From: Caenorhabditis remanei | Lineage: Eukaryota > Nematoda > Chromadorea > Rhabditida > Rhabditidae | DNA: 64,000 bases | NCBI RefSeq assembly: GCF_010183535.1 | Contig: NC_071331.1 | Coordinates: 8,246,001 to 8,310,000, forward strand | Reading direction: 5' to 3' | The notes under the pieces: model-generated | The model's database searches: none | Told to the model about the DNA's origin: nothing | Seen by the model: only the letters and a program-made list of their open reading frames with translations | Position numbers and translations under genes: made by a program | In this document: positions 12,290 through 24,225 of the stretch, in pieces | How the letters are laid out: each line of letters begins with the position of its first letter | Position numbering within the stretch: the stretch's first letter is position 1

Positions 12290-13380
12290 TATTCACAGGG
12301 TAGCAGGAAATACGAAAAGCTATTTTTATATATTTCACAAAATATTTTTTCGCTTGCTTTTCTGCTATCTTGTCAATCATAGTTGTCAAGGCCCGGGCAG
12401 GGCAAATTGACGCGAAGGTCAAATTTTTTGAAATTTTTTGAATTTTTTCGCAATTTGTTTTTAATGGATGGGACCAAATTTGGCTCAGTAAAACCACGAA
12501 ATTTTCGGAATTTGATCGATTTCTCGAAAACTACTGACATGGAATGTACTCCGACTGCTCCCCCACAACTTGCGAGTTTATTGGCTCATTTGATAGATTC
12601 TGCGAAAAAAATGACCAGTCCAGGAGCTTTTCCGGTGACTGGACCTAATTTTCAAGATATTGAGATTTTTAGAAAAACAATTTTTGGAAAAAAAAATTTC
12701 AAATTTTTTTTCATTATTTTTTTTGTCCACAATGCAGCATGGAGAGCAAATAGGAAATACATGTAGTAGATACATAATGTCTTCAGCTACAAAAAACTAA
12801 AATTTAAACTAAAAAAAATTTTCGAAAATGTTTGAATTTTTCTAAAAACTGAAGGTCTCCAAAAAAAAACTTTTTTTTTATACCATGAAGGCGTGAGTTT
12901 TCAACTCAAAAAAAAAGAACAACTCATTTTGTGTATTTTTTTCAAAAAAAAATTAGGGGGGTACCCGCGATGAAAAAAGAAATACATTTTGTTGAAAATT
13001 TCGATTTTTCAATATTTTGATGGGTATAGAAAATATGTCAGTTGATCTGTTTTAGCTTTGAAAGTTATGTTTAATTGAAAAAAAACTAACAACCACGGAC
13101 TTGTGAAACTTGTATCAAAAAGTTTTAGTGTTTTCTGATCAGCTTCCAATTCGAGGCAGAGACTCATAAATTACATTTATTTCAGATAGTGAAAATTTCA
13201 AACGTTTGCCACGTGCTTCAAACTTCAAATAAACGCTTTTTGTTTCACTAACATACTTAAAATAGATGAATTAACAAATTCGGTCACTTTAAACAAAAAT
13301 TTTGAATTTTACGTTTTAATGAAAATTTCATGTGGTCCCCTCTTATGAAATTTTCAAAAAATATTAAAATTCAAAATTCT
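12290..13380. repeat. AT-rich repeat-derived spacer
   Basis: No gene is seen. The segment near 12500-12535 (GGAATTTGATCGATTTCTCG) also occurs in the foldback in DB1 intron 5 at about 7403-7435. The piece near 12540-12600 resembles intron 6 of the GT92 copies (about 25040-25095). A short GC-rich run sits at 12389-12409. It is best read as layered mobile-element remnants. Confidence 0.5.
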
Positions 13381-13389
13381 GCTGTTCAG

Positions 13390-13512
13390 AAACATTCTTT
13401 TCACTCAGAACGCTGGCTACGAACGATTATATCTCATGTTCTGAAGATGTTCCAATGGTCAGGAGGAATGAGAAAACTCATTGAAGATTTCAGAAAGTCA
13501 TACGACGGACAG
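13390..13512 (+). other. Exon-like segment convergent to GT1
   Basis: A 123-nt open segment bounded by an acceptor-like TTCAG and a donor-like CAG/GTGATA encodes 41 residues including ERWLRTIISHVLKMFQW. A second copy of exactly the same length and boundaries lies at 60202-60324 on the minus strand, in the same position relative to GT6. Differences between the copies are mostly amino-acid changing. It may be a decayed exon of a third gene in the ancestral unit. The family is not recognised. Confidence 0.35.
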
Positions 13513-13644
13513 GTGATAATGTTTACAAGAAGTTTTTACAATAACACCATCAGTCAATATAATATTAGTCACTATTCAGTCGCAAATTTGAAAACTCTCA
13601 GAAACACTAAAAATGTTCATTTGATAAAAACAACGAAATTCCAT

Positions 13645-16117
13645 TCAATAAACACTTTTATTACTATCACTCTCATTTCGAAATGTACAATTAAAGATGT
13701 CATGTCCAAATTCTTTATACTCTTCATACGGTATCTCTGCTATCTCTTCACAGTACAAAACCCGTTGATCGTAAACATATTTGATCTTTTTCAGTACATT
13801 CTCCTTCAGTTTTTCTGCGAATTTCGTTTCTTCCGGAACAATTGAAAAGTTTTTGTAATTTGGATCAGCAAGCCACCCAGATCCAAGGACATTCTTCTCA
13901 GTGGTACGGTAGTGCCTAGAAATTGAGAATGATTTCGAAGACGAATGGTTATGAAACATTGTATCCGTATTGAAAATTTTCTGAAACGGTTGTAACGTTT
14001 CATTTACAAAATCAGAATTTTAAATAATTTTAAGACCGTACCTGAGCAGCGCAACTTCACTTGTCACATACTCAGCTACTGTCCCCGAATACCTCTGGTA
14101 CGCCCAGTGATAATACATTGCAGCTATCTGAAATTAATAGAATTCAAGAAGCAAAAATGAGAAATTAGAGTTGATGAAGTCAATGTTCTGAAACAGTAGA
14201 TTAGAACTGAGTTTGAAAAGAATATCCAGTTTCATGCAGGTAATAACTGTCCTGGTTATTTATCTGTTTGTTCTATTCATTATGTAATTGTACCTTTTCT
14301 GGTCGATAAATCGTTTTGTAGGCACCCCAACTGACTGGAGAAGACACGTTGTATTTGAGGAATTCCATTTCGGAAATTATCTGGAAAACGGAAAGGTTGC
14401 CTATTATTTTTTCAGGCAGTGTTAATTAAAACTTTATGAAAAATAACGTTTTTTCAAGAAAAAAAGTGTTTCCCATATTTTTGAAAAAAAATAAACATTT
14501 TATGTCACATAGTTCTCTGAATGGTCTTTCCGCCCACCTGCTCATCACTTTCATATTTTTCCGGCAGTTTCTCCGTCTTCTGAATTCTTCGAATCGCAAA
14601 TCCGACCTCAGCAACTGTATCATTATACCCACTCAATAAACGTCCAACTGATTTAATTTTATCATCGAAAATAACCAATCTCTCATCAATATCCACGTTT
14701 ATAACCCATTTCGAATGATGTTTACTCCGTTGGTGACATTCCTGAAACGTCAGAGAAGTAGAAGAAGAGTAGAGGAAGACAATGACATTACATTAATCTG
14801 GAGGAGATGAAACTGCCAATCTATTGTTTTGTATTCTGATTGGATTACGGTCAACTCGATTTCTCTTGTTCTGAAAATATTTCAACTTTTTTCTGACAAG
14901 TGAGTTGAATTCTCTAAACAATACTAATCCCTTTCTTGAAACATTATTTCCCTTGTAATCTTACCTCAGATACTCATCAATAATCTTCCGACTGTACTCA
15001 TTCATATTGAATACTGTAAAATAGAAGTACCGTACACCAATCAGTTTGTAATGTTCTATAAACTCTGCAACTTCTAACCACTTGCTCTCCGAGCCGTGAA
15101 TCGGACCGACGCATACTGATACCTCGTGGATTGGCGCTGAAAAATGGAAAGTCGAGTTGGAGCTGAAGTGAAGAAGATTTAGTTTGAAGGTTGAAAATAC
15201 ATATAGAATTTTCAATACTCCTAAAATTCTTAAATTTTATTGAAGTTTCCCACAGTCGCCGGTTTCAAGTTTCGCATTTGAAACATGAAATTTCGACTCC
15301 TACAATTATGAATATATAAAATCTCACCCTCGAAAACTCTATAGACAAGTGGAATCGGTTCTTGTGGTATCTCTTCCGAATCAAAACTAATCGACATATG
15401 TTTCACACCAATTCTTCTCGGACATCTGATTACATTCATTGGGAAAAATATTGATTGATACGAGGAGCTGGAGATCTCTTCACGGAGGCAGTTGTAGTAG
15501 CGACAGTAGACTTTTTGGCTGAAAACAGACACCGTTTTACATGAAAAACTACTGAAATTTCTGTTATAGCATCTTTTCGAAATCTCAATGGAACAGGTTA
15601 TTGTAGTCGATTTTGAAATCTACGTTCTTACCCATAACTTCTCTGTGAATTTGTTGTAATTGAAATATGATCCAAGTAGACGAAAGAAGACAAAAGTCGA
15701 ATTTGTGATTCCAAAATATTGTCTCGTCGTGAGATATTATTTTGGATCCATTCCAGATGTAGATTCTCATTTGGGACAGTATCAGAATGTAATTGGTTCC
15801 AGGATTCAAACGGACATTGGAATGGAGTAATAGAACTGAAAATTGATTTTTATCTTTTAGTCGAAGAAAAAGTTTCGAGTGTGATTCTTAAAAACTCTTC
15901 TGTTTCACTCACCTCTGTTCTACAATGACTTCTGGATGCATACTAGTATATTTCATATTCCTGTTCCGACTACCCTTCCAATAACTATAAGTATTCAATG
16001 CAGCCAATCCCATAAAAAACAAAAGTAGCATACATTTAACACCGTTGCGATAACATGACATCTGAAAACAGACTGACAATTGATAATCGTACGAAATTAC
16101 AGATTATTTACCATCAT
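13645..16117 (-). CDS. GT1: GT92 (DUF23) glycosyltransferase, intact
   Basis: Exons from the 5' end: 16117-16112 (mini-exon ATGATG), 16061-15913, 15835-15632, 15518-15328, 15136-14965, 14870-14792, 14741-14538, 14380-14294, 14127-14042, 13915-13645. All sites are GT-AG and phases agree: 480 aa from the ATG at 16061, or 482 aa from the mini-exon. The N-terminus is short, then a membrane anchor at about residues 10-28, so it is a type II Golgi/ER enzyme with a lumenal catalytic domain. The GT92 signatures are VCVGPIHGSESKWLEVAEF (about 188-206), the downstream YFYFTVFN, and the metal-binding DIDE at 282-285 within WVINVDIDERL. Known GT92 members such as C. elegans GALT-1 transfer galactose; the donor and acceptor of this one are not predictable. 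It is inverted relative to the other GT92 copies and is the only undamaged one. Confidence 0.9.
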
Positions 16118-16184
16118 TATAAATATGCCGTCATTCCAATAGCGGAGAGTAGAAGATAATAGATGATCTTTAATATATGTCGTG

Positions 16185-16470
16185 TCAGAACAGGTGTGTC
16201 AGCAAAAGAAAATTCTCAATCTTGTCCAATCTTGGTGTTTCGAAAAGAACATTTTAGTCTGGATCGAATTTTTTCGTGTTCATTTATCTATCCGCCGGAT
16301 CAATTGATGTTTCGTCTTTAGGAGAAAATTGAAATTTTTCGGAACGAATCGGTAATCCAGATCTAAGTGCTGTTGTTGCTGATGTTTCGCAAGAACGTTT
16401 CGAAATGTTTAATGTTTCAGAAGGACAACTTTTGGGGAGACAACTCTGGTTAACTTATTGGAATATTTCT
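16185..16470 (-). promoter_or_regulatory. Conserved GT92 upstream block of GT1
   Basis: About 270 bp, shared in the same position with GT3 (28105-28380), the GT5 first-exon fragment (51130-51410), GT5 (52095-52375) and GT6 (57185-57475), and truncated in GT2 (24112-24225). It contains GATCAATTGATCCGGCGGATAG-like and CCAGACTAAAATGTTC-like segments. It probably holds the promoter; this rests on conservation and position. Confidence 0.55.
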
Positions 16471-16565
16471 CATCTCGTTTTCAATATATTGTTTTTCTGT
16501 GAACATCTTATCGATGATAACCATAAATTCATAGTCACCGGAGAAAATTTTTTAAAGATTTTCTA

Positions 16566-17058
16566 AAAATACATTAGCAACAACAGCACTTAGATCTGGA
16601 TTACCGATTCGTTCCGAAAAATTTCAATTTTCTCCTAAAGACGAAACATCAATTGATCCGGCGGATAGATAAATGAACACACAAGATGTAGATATCGTCA
16701 TTTCGAAATGACGTAATATTTAAAATGATATTTACAATATTTACAATATATGTCAATTAGTTTTGATTCGGAAGAGATACCTCAAGAACCGATTCCACTT
16801 GTCTATAGAGTTTTTGATGATAAGGTGTTTCGATTAGTAAACGAACTGTAGAATTCGAAATTTCATGTTTCAGATAAAGAACTTGAAACCGGCGACTGTG
16901 GGAAAATTTAATAAATGCGTTTCATTTTGTAGTTGAATTTTCACTTCGTATAAAGAATATTTGAAGTATTTTCAGAACAGGAGAAATCGAGTTGACCGTG
17001 ATCCAATCAGAATACAAAACAATAGATTGGCAGTTTCACCTAATGCAACTCGATTAAT
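16566..17058 (+). pseudogene. GT92 remnant head-to-head with GT1
   Basis: 16566-16681 is an inverted copy of part of the GT1 upstream block. It is followed by plus-strand GT92 pieces. 16748-16821 matches the 3' half of exon 3 (encoding FDSEEIPQEPIPLVYRVF). About 16873-16915 matches intron 3. 16976-17058 matches exon 5 with its TTTTCAG acceptor. Exons 1, 2, 4 and everything after exon 5 are missing. It is the relic of a second GT92 gene transcribed away from GT1. Confidence 0.7.
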
Positions 17059-17096
17059 GTAATTTTATTTTTTTTTACTTTACTATTTCCTTATTT

Positions 17097-17165
17097 ACCA
17101 GTCGGTTCACGTCGCCTAACGGTGACTAAACCTCCTTCTCAACAACACCCTTCTGGGTGTTACAG
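17097..17165. repeat. Hairpin-bearing repeat end, copy 1
   Basis: ACCAGTCGGTT, then CCTCCTTCTC and the hairpin ACACCCTTCTGGGTGT. A related copy lies at 20966-21050, where a second hairpin AGCGCCTGCGGCGCT follows. Both copies sit at the edges of insertions. They could be ends of a rolling-circle (Helitron-like) or other non-autonomous element; the class is not determined. Confidence 0.5.
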
Positions 17166-17174
17166 TGAATTAGC

Positions 17175-18735
17175 CGGAAACGGACGACACGTTTGGATTC
17201 CTCTAGTTTTTCTGAATCCGATGATATCAAAAAATCCTTCACGTCGTCACTTTTTAGAAAACGGCGCATAACTCTTTATGACGTGGATCAATCCGAAAAT
17301 GGACGACACGTTTGGATTCCTCTAGTTTTTCTGAATCCGATGATATCAAAAAATCCTTCACGTCGTCACTTTTTAGAAAACGGCGCATAACTTTTTATGA
17401 TGTGGATCAATCCGAAAACGGACGACACGTTTGGATTCCTCTAGTTTTTCTGAATCCGATGATATCAAAAAATCCTTCACGTCGTCACTTTTTAGAAAAC
17501 GGCGCATAACTCTTTATGACGTGGATCAATCCGAAAATGGACGACACGTTTGGATTCCTCTAGTTTTTCTGAATCCGATGATATCAAAAAATCCTTCACG
17601 TCGTCACTTTTTAGAAAACGGCGCATAACTCTTTATGACGTGGATCAATCCGAAAATGGACGACACGTTTGGATTCCTCTAGTTTTTCTGAATCCGATGA
17701 TATCAAAAAATCCTTCACGTCGTCACTTTTTAGAAAACGGCGCATAACTTTTTATGATGTGGATCAATCCGAAAACGGACGACACGTTTGGATTCCTCTA
17801 GTTTTTCTGAATCCGATGATATCAAAAAATCCTTCACGTCGTCACTTTTTAGAAAACGGCGCATAACTCTTTATGACGTGGATCAATCCGAAAATGGACG
17901 ACACGTTTGGATTCCTCTAGTTTTTCTGAATCCGATGATATCAAAAAATCCTTCACGTCGTCACTTTTTAGAAAACGGCGCATAACTTTTTATGACGTGG
18001 ATCAATCCGAAAATGGACGACACGTTTGGATTCCTCTAGTTTTTCTGAATCCGATGATATCAAAAAATCCTTCACGTCGTCACTTTTTAGAAAACGGCGC
18101 ATAACTTTTTATGACGTGGATCAATCCGAAAATGGACGACACGTTTGGATTCCTCTAGTTTTTCTGAATCCGATGATATCAAAAAATCCTTCACGTCGTC
18201 ACTTTTTAGAAAACGGCGCATAACTTTTTATGACGTGGATCAATCCGAAAATGGACGACACGTTTGGATTCCTCTAGTTTTTCTGAATCCGATGATATCA
18301 AAAAATCCTTCACGTCGTCACTTTTTAGAAAACGGCGCATAACTCTTTATGACGTGGATCAATCCGAAAATGGACGACACGTTTGGATTCCTCTAGTTTT
18401 TTTGAATCCGATGATATCAAAAAATCCTTCACGTCGTCACTTTTTAGAAAATGGCCCATAACTTTTTATGACGTGGATCAATCCGAAAATGGACGACACG
18501 TTTGGATTCCTCTAGTTTTTCTGAATCCGATGATATCAAAAAATCCTTCACGTCGTCACTTTTTCGAAAACGGCGCATAACTTTTTATGACGTGGATCAA
18601 TCCGAAAACGGACGACACGTTTGGATTCCTCTAGTTTTTCTGAATCCGATGATATCAAAAAATCCTTCACGTCGTCACTTTTTCGAAAACGGCGCATAAC
18701 TTTTTATGACGTGGATCAATCCGAAAACGGACGGC
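17175..18735. repeat. 119-bp minisatellite, about 13 units
   Basis: Near-perfect tandem units of 119 bp, each containing GGACGACACGTTTGGATTCC and GGCGCATAAC. Units differ at a few positions: CTCTTTATGAC or CTTTTTATGAT/C, AAAATGG or AAAACGG, and TTTAGAAAA or TTTCGAAAA in the last two. Each unit gives overlapping 65-codon open frames, but 119 is not a multiple of 3 and there is no shared long frame, so these are not taken as genes. The array lies between a GT92 remnant and the truncated DB2. Confidence 0.95.
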
Positions 18736-18827
18736 ACTGGCCACAAAGAGAAAAAAGTTAAAGTTACATTTAACCGCTTTTCTTTGGAGTTTGGAGTCGA
18801 ACCAACTAACTGTAGTCAAGAAAACAA

Positions 18828-18985
18828 TGAAAGTTGATTACCGCGTAATAACAACATTCTCCCGTTTTCTGAACCAGTGAAAACAAAATAAATAAATTTT
18901 TTGAGAGTAATATTCTCAAATTGTCATATTCCTTGCTCTTCCTATAAATTTTTTTGTTGAGATTTTCTCATGGTCTCAACTCCGA
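18828..18985 (+). promoter_or_regulatory. Remnant of DB 5' flank before DB2
   Basis: GAAAGTTGATTACCGCGTAA and the following ATATTCTCAAATTGTCATATTCCTT match the DB1 5' flank at 4573-4675. Here they join exon 5 directly, showing that about the first four and a half exons of DB2 were deleted. Confidence 0.6.
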
Positions 18986-20965
18986 GTCCAGATCTCGGAA
19001 AGAAATCAGTGCGACTCCAGATTTCGAACAACAATCTGGAACAGCTGCCACGTTAAGGTAGGAGTCAAACTTAATGATGTTTCAGAAGGTGCTCAAAGAG
19101 TTAGAACCGCGAATCATGAGATTTTTTTCATTTTAAGAGAAATTCAAAGACCCCACTAAATAGCAGTCGAGACTGTAAAAAAATGTAATGCCTGAAACAG
19201 AACAGTAATGGACAAAAGTGGAATTGAAAACGAAAACCAAAAAGAATTTCAGTCTAATAAGGTTTTTGAAACCGAACTTTAATTTGGAACATTTTTGAAA
19301 TAATTTTCGTACTTCTTGCAGATCAAAAATCAGCAGAATTGAAAAATTCAGAAAGGTTTTCAGTCTAATTAATTTTTGAATCAGAAAATGTTTTTCGGAA
19401 AATTTTGAAAATCATTTGCGTACCCAGAGACTCATAAGTCCCCTCATCTGTCCCCTCTTCATTCAACCATCTCCGTCGTTTCTCATCTCGAAGCTCCTCC
19501 CCCTCATTTGCTCATTCTCGAGCCCATCATCGATTGATTTGTCGTCTGACAACACCCGGAAGACTTTTATGTAATCGTCCGATGCCACGTCTTCATAGAA
19601 GTCGTTACGTGACTCCGCCAAAATATTGGAAGACGTCGGAGGTGCGGATGAAGAATCCGAGTGGGATGAGAATTCGAAAAAAGAATTTCGCGACGACGAG
19701 GATTCATATTACACCGTTTATGGGGGAACTCGCAAGGAAACGAAGGAAATTGGATAGGTTCGGAAGTGCACGAGCATGAATTCTGAAATATTGGGAATGA
19801 ATTTGAGATGGTGGTGGAAAAAACTGAATAAAGTTTACTGAAAATTCTCGAGAATAAAACTGCATGAAACAGGAAAACCAATGGTGTACGGGGCATGTCG
19901 ACTAACACTTTGCACTAACCTACCACTTACAACGGGGCACTTAATCACTTATTCAATCTTTCAGTGGCTCATCTCATGAATGGAAAGTGTCTATAATTCC
20001 ACGTGGACAGAACAACAAGCCGACAGGTGTCAATTCAATCCCTCCGTTCACTATTGATGGGAAGGCGGATGAGAGATTCAACAAGTTTTATAGAAGTGAG
20101 TTGGCAAATATGAAACGTGGTTGACTAGTTAATGCAATGATTTTTGAAAACTTAAGGGATGTTTAAAACATTAAAATTTATGGAATATTTCAGCCATCGA
20201 CAGTGTAATCAATAAATTGGATTTGACAAATAGTGGAGACCAGAAAGCAAGAGAAAAGGAGCCACAGATTAGATTGGAGGTGAGTTTTATATTACTGCCG
20301 TTTCGAGTGGTGGTGAACTGATTTTGAAATAGTTATCATGATTTATTCCTCTTTTGCCGAAAAAATAGAATTGGGATTGTAACAGAAGGCTAAAATCTTA
20401 TAGATGGGCTCTAATTTAGATAATGGACCAAAATTATCCAGGCGCCCCATATTTAAAAAATTCTCAAGCTGACCGTCTCACAGCTCTTTTTTTTCTAGCA
20501 TGGTACAATCCTGCTAAAAATGGAAATAATCACAACATTCATTTTCAAAAGTACCTGAAATTTCCTCTTCCTATGTTATCATCATCTCATGACCGACCAA
20601 TCTTTTTCTCAGGGAAACACAAAAGACCTCTCGGTCGAATCGTCTGCAGTCGTCATCGTTCCCCGTACAACCGTCGCTCCAGGTGTCACAAATAAAGTCA
20701 GTGTGATACCATTCCGTCCCTTACATTTCACAGCTCCGCCCAAGAATGGACCCCCAGGAGTGTCTCCTCCTCCGGCACCCGGAGGACAGTGTGGCGTTGC
20801 ACCTGACTTCACACCGTGTGTTAGCAATGAAATCGCCAGTAAATCTCTGTTAGAGTGCTGTAAGAGGAAGAATCTACCAGCAGGATGTCAACAGTTGTGT
20901 CGATATGATATCACGCAGGCGGAGGTGAGTTTTGGTTGAACGGTTTCTGTTTCGCATATTAGATA

Positions 20966-22965
20966 ACCAGTCGGTTAACGCAGCCTAACGGCTGCTCAAC
21001 CTCCTTCTCTACACCACCCTTCTGGGTGTTACAGCGCCTGCGGCGCTTCTTAAATGGTTCAAACTATCGAGGTCTCAGAATTTTCTCCTTCTCCTGGATC
21101 GTATTAATTTTTTTCACTTGTCGGTAGTTTTTGTTAGCTAAACAGCCCGTTCCGGTAGAGAGCAATTAAAACATCTCTGCTTTTCTGATACGATTTCGAC
21201 AAATTTACTCGGTGACTTTTCTATCCTGAGGAAAAATGGATTTCAATATGAGCAGTTTTCAATTCACTAATCGAAACTGTATTCATTTTTTCTGCTTTAT
21301 CTAACACTATTTCAAAAGAACAGGAACTTTTAACTCTCCTTTCTCCCTCCTCAAGAGGCGAGTCATCTTTCAAATATTAATGTCAAACTTCGGCGACAAT
21401 GCTGTCTCCCTTCTCTGAATATGGCAGCCTGAGACCATGTTTTAACAAATCCTCATCCTAGAAATTATTACCTTTTGAAGGTAACTGATCAACGACAAAG
21501 TTACTTATTCACAAATCACCACCACTCTTTGAGTAGTGTTTTTTCATTCAATTTATTTCTATTAAGCTTCTGACTATTGCAACTTCTTTAATGATGGAGA
21601 CATCCGAAGTCTCAGAATGAATGGTACTAAACACAGCAAATGACTTTTTTGGCTTCAGACTGAGAAAGCCTTACCAACTCTTTTACTGAAGCTTAGAAAT
21701 TTGGAAATTGTCCTATTCACATCTTTAAAAAATTAACCTAAAGTACTACTTTTAAGTTTTTGACTGATCGGCAGCGATGCCGCCTCCCTCCCCAAAATTT
21801 TTCAAGATTGTTTCTCATATACACGGAAATCTTCTCTTCAGTCTGGTTTGATCTGAACTGTTCTGCTTTCTGATATTTTTTTTCTCTGAAAGACTTCAAA
21901 GCTATTCTACATATTTCTAAGTGTGAAAGTTAGACAGCCGGTAAAAATTGAGTACAGTCATGGCCATAAATCGAACAACTTTGACCGTTTTTCAGTTAAA
22001 ATTGTCCAACTTTGAAAGGGTGTCAAGAAAAGAGACTCTATTCCAGTTTAGATGTCTTTTGAAAACTCGAACGTCCCTTAAAACACTTAAACGTCCTTTA
22101 AAACACTTAAACGTTCTTTGGGGTCCCAAAAATGCTCAGAAATGTTTAGACGTCCCAAAACCGTTTAGATGTCCCTTAAAATCCCAAAATTGTATTTAAC
22201 CAATTAGTCGTTCAAAAAATATTTGGACGTCGCTTAAACTTTCAAAACCAAGAGCTTGCTGTGGCACCTGGAAGTAGTGATTGCCTAAAAACAAAAACGT
22301 CCTTGAATCTTGACATGATAATGGCTCAGCACCCGGGAAGTAGTGGATTCCTTAACACAGAGACATCAACCATCTAGCTTAAAGTTATGGAAAAAAGTGC
22401 AAGCAAGCATCAGTGTGTCTATGTTTTAAGGAAACCACGTCTAAACATTTCATGGAACTTTTAAACGTTTTTGGGACGTCTAAATGTTTTTTGGGACGTT
22501 TGAACACTTGAAAGGACGTCTTAACTTTTGGAAAAAATTTAGGGCATGACAGGGCGTTTAAGTGTTTTAAGGGACGTCTTAGTGTTTCATGGAACGTTCG
22601 AGTTTTTAAAGGATATCTAACCTTGAATAGAGCCAAAAAAATTGTTTTAAACCCACGCATTTTTCCTGACAATTTAAAGAAATGAATTTATTCGAAGAAT
22701 GAAATGTTTCCATAACTATTTTTCCCGTGAACTCCTATTTACCTATTTCGAAAATTAAAGGCAATGAAAGGCTTGAAAACCACATTTTTTCACGTAGTGA
22801 CCTGGTTTCGAACTATTCTAACTAAAAAAAAATGACGGGCATCATCCGGGGAAAATTTCCAAGCGATCTGTGTAAGTTTCATTAAAAACGGTTCAGTACA
22901 GAGGGCGCTAGAGTCGGCGACAGACGGACAGACAAACGGATCTGCTGAATATTATTAGTAAAGAT
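20966..22965. mobile_element. 2-kb repeat insertion in DB2 intron 9
   Basis: This sequence is absent from the same intron of DB1, DB3 and DB5. It starts with a hairpin-bearing motif (20966-21050) related to 17097-17165. It contains an inverted repeat at about 22025-22200 and 22435-22640. It ends with a stretch containing GACAGACGGACAGACAAACG (about 22920-22940). No transposase frame is visible. It is probably nested non-autonomous elements; boundaries are approximate. Confidence 0.6.
22025..22640. repeat. Imperfect inverted repeat built of AAACGTCC-like motifs
   Basis: The left arm (about 22025-22200) has repeated ACACTTAAACGTCC-type words; the right arm (about 22435-22640) holds their reverse complements. 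Both arms end in CTCTATTC or GAATAGAG. The centre carries two direct copies of a GAAGTAGTG-containing segment (22270 and 22340). It is a foldback element. Confidence 0.7.
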
Positions 22966-23422
22966 TTACAATTTTCTGATTGAACAGTTGATGAATTTTA
23001 CACTATTTTTTTGAAACTTTCAGATCCGCGCAGCCATGGATCGTGGTCAATGCGGAATATTCAATGTTGCTCCATTCTTGAAATGTGCTTCCCAGGGAAA
23101 AGACAATTCCGAGTGTTGTCGACATCGTGGAATCGTTCAGAAGACGTGAGTTGTGGGGAATTGACACCATAAATATTCCAAAAAACCGTTCGAAAATCTT
23201 TCGCGGACACACAGGAATCAATATTTTTAAGGCAACCCCGAAAATCTTTAACACTATTTCGAAACCGTAAATATGAACATCAATCTTATTTCCAGTGGCC
23301 CCCAATGTGAACAATTCTGTCGCCCCACTCAAGGATTATCAGCTCTCGGAGTTCAACATATTGTATGTGGAAATGCAGTTGGGGACATGCTCCATTGCCA
23401 TCATTCTGGTGTTCGCATTTAA

Positions 23423-24225
23423 AATTCCATCATTATATCGATTGATTTTTGTATATTCCAGACTCTACTTGCCATATTCTTTTGTTCCTTTCTGTGATTC
23501 TAGTCATTCTACTTTTTCCCTCTTTCTTTCATTTCTTCTTTTCATGTTCTGATCTCTAATAACTATTTTATGAAAAGTTAATTTTTTTGTAAACTTAAAT
23601 AAATTTATATTGATTAAGAGTGGATTGGTCCTTGGCGTAGCGCTCTTCCTGAGAATGCTAATTTTAGTAACAATTGTCAAACAGAAGTTTGACGCTGAGA
23701 AATTAGCCGAAAGTGTTCGGCTATGTATGTATTTTAAATAAAACCTTCATTTCTATTTCGCTTTATAGCTTTAGTCTTGCATGTGAAAAGAATGCTATGA
23801 TTCGGATGAGTACCAATTACAAAAGTTGTGAAACATGTTTTTTTCTACTGTTACGATTCAAATTCTGTTCAAATTCGTTTGTCCGTTAATTAAGTTTAAT
23901 TCTTGAACAAGTGTTAGCGTTGCGAAAAATAGCAGAGCATGTGTTTCAATTACAGTATTTATGGCGATATTGTACAGTTTATTTAACATTTTTTGCTACG
24001 TACAGTATAAATATTTATGTTTTGTATGAAGATTGCAATAATAATAACGGTATGGTTTGAATAAAGAAACATTATATTAAAAACGGTTTGAAAAAGTTTT
24101 CCCAATAACTTTACCGGAGTTGTCTCCCCAAAAATTATCCTTCTGAAACATGAAACATTTTGAAACGTTCTTGCTAAACATCACCACCAACACTTAGATC
24201 AGGATTAGCGATCCGTTCCGAAAAA
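23423..24225. other. DB2 3' flank joined to truncated GT92 upstream block
   Basis: 23430-23720 is the DB 3' region with a polyadenylation-type AATAAATTTATATTGATT. 23930-24060 resembles 26440-26540 and 47625-47700. 24112-24225 is the proximal half of the GT92 upstream block, broken at CGTTCCGAAAAA and fused to GT2 exon 4. Confidence 0.6.

Larger units (their letters stand above)
18990..23422 (+). pseudogene. DB2: 5'-deleted DB-module gene
   Basis: Retained exons: partial exon 5 (18990-19057), exon 6 (19428-19757), exon 7 (19965-20095), exon 8 (20194-20279), exon 9 (20613-20924), exon 10 (23024-23145), exon 11 (23296-23422). Signal peptide, Cys-rich N-terminus and most of the Ser/Thr-rich region are gone. 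In the DB1 frame exon 6 has an early TAA. Exons 7-11, including the whole DB module, have no stop and identical phases to DB1. One DB residue is changed (LEC to LKC in exon 10). Intron 9 has grown by about 2 kb through an insertion (20966-22965). It cannot make a secreted protein from its own 5' end, but its 3' half is well preserved. Confidence 0.85.

Noticed and set aside
17193..18699. Twelve or thirteen overlapping 65-codon open frames in the 119-bp repeat
   Set aside because: They are the same repeat read in shifting frames (119 is not divisible by 3), begin at TTG rather than ATG, and have no exon signals.
17175..18735. CRISPR array
   Set aside because: Units are contiguous with no unique spacers, and the genome is a nematode.
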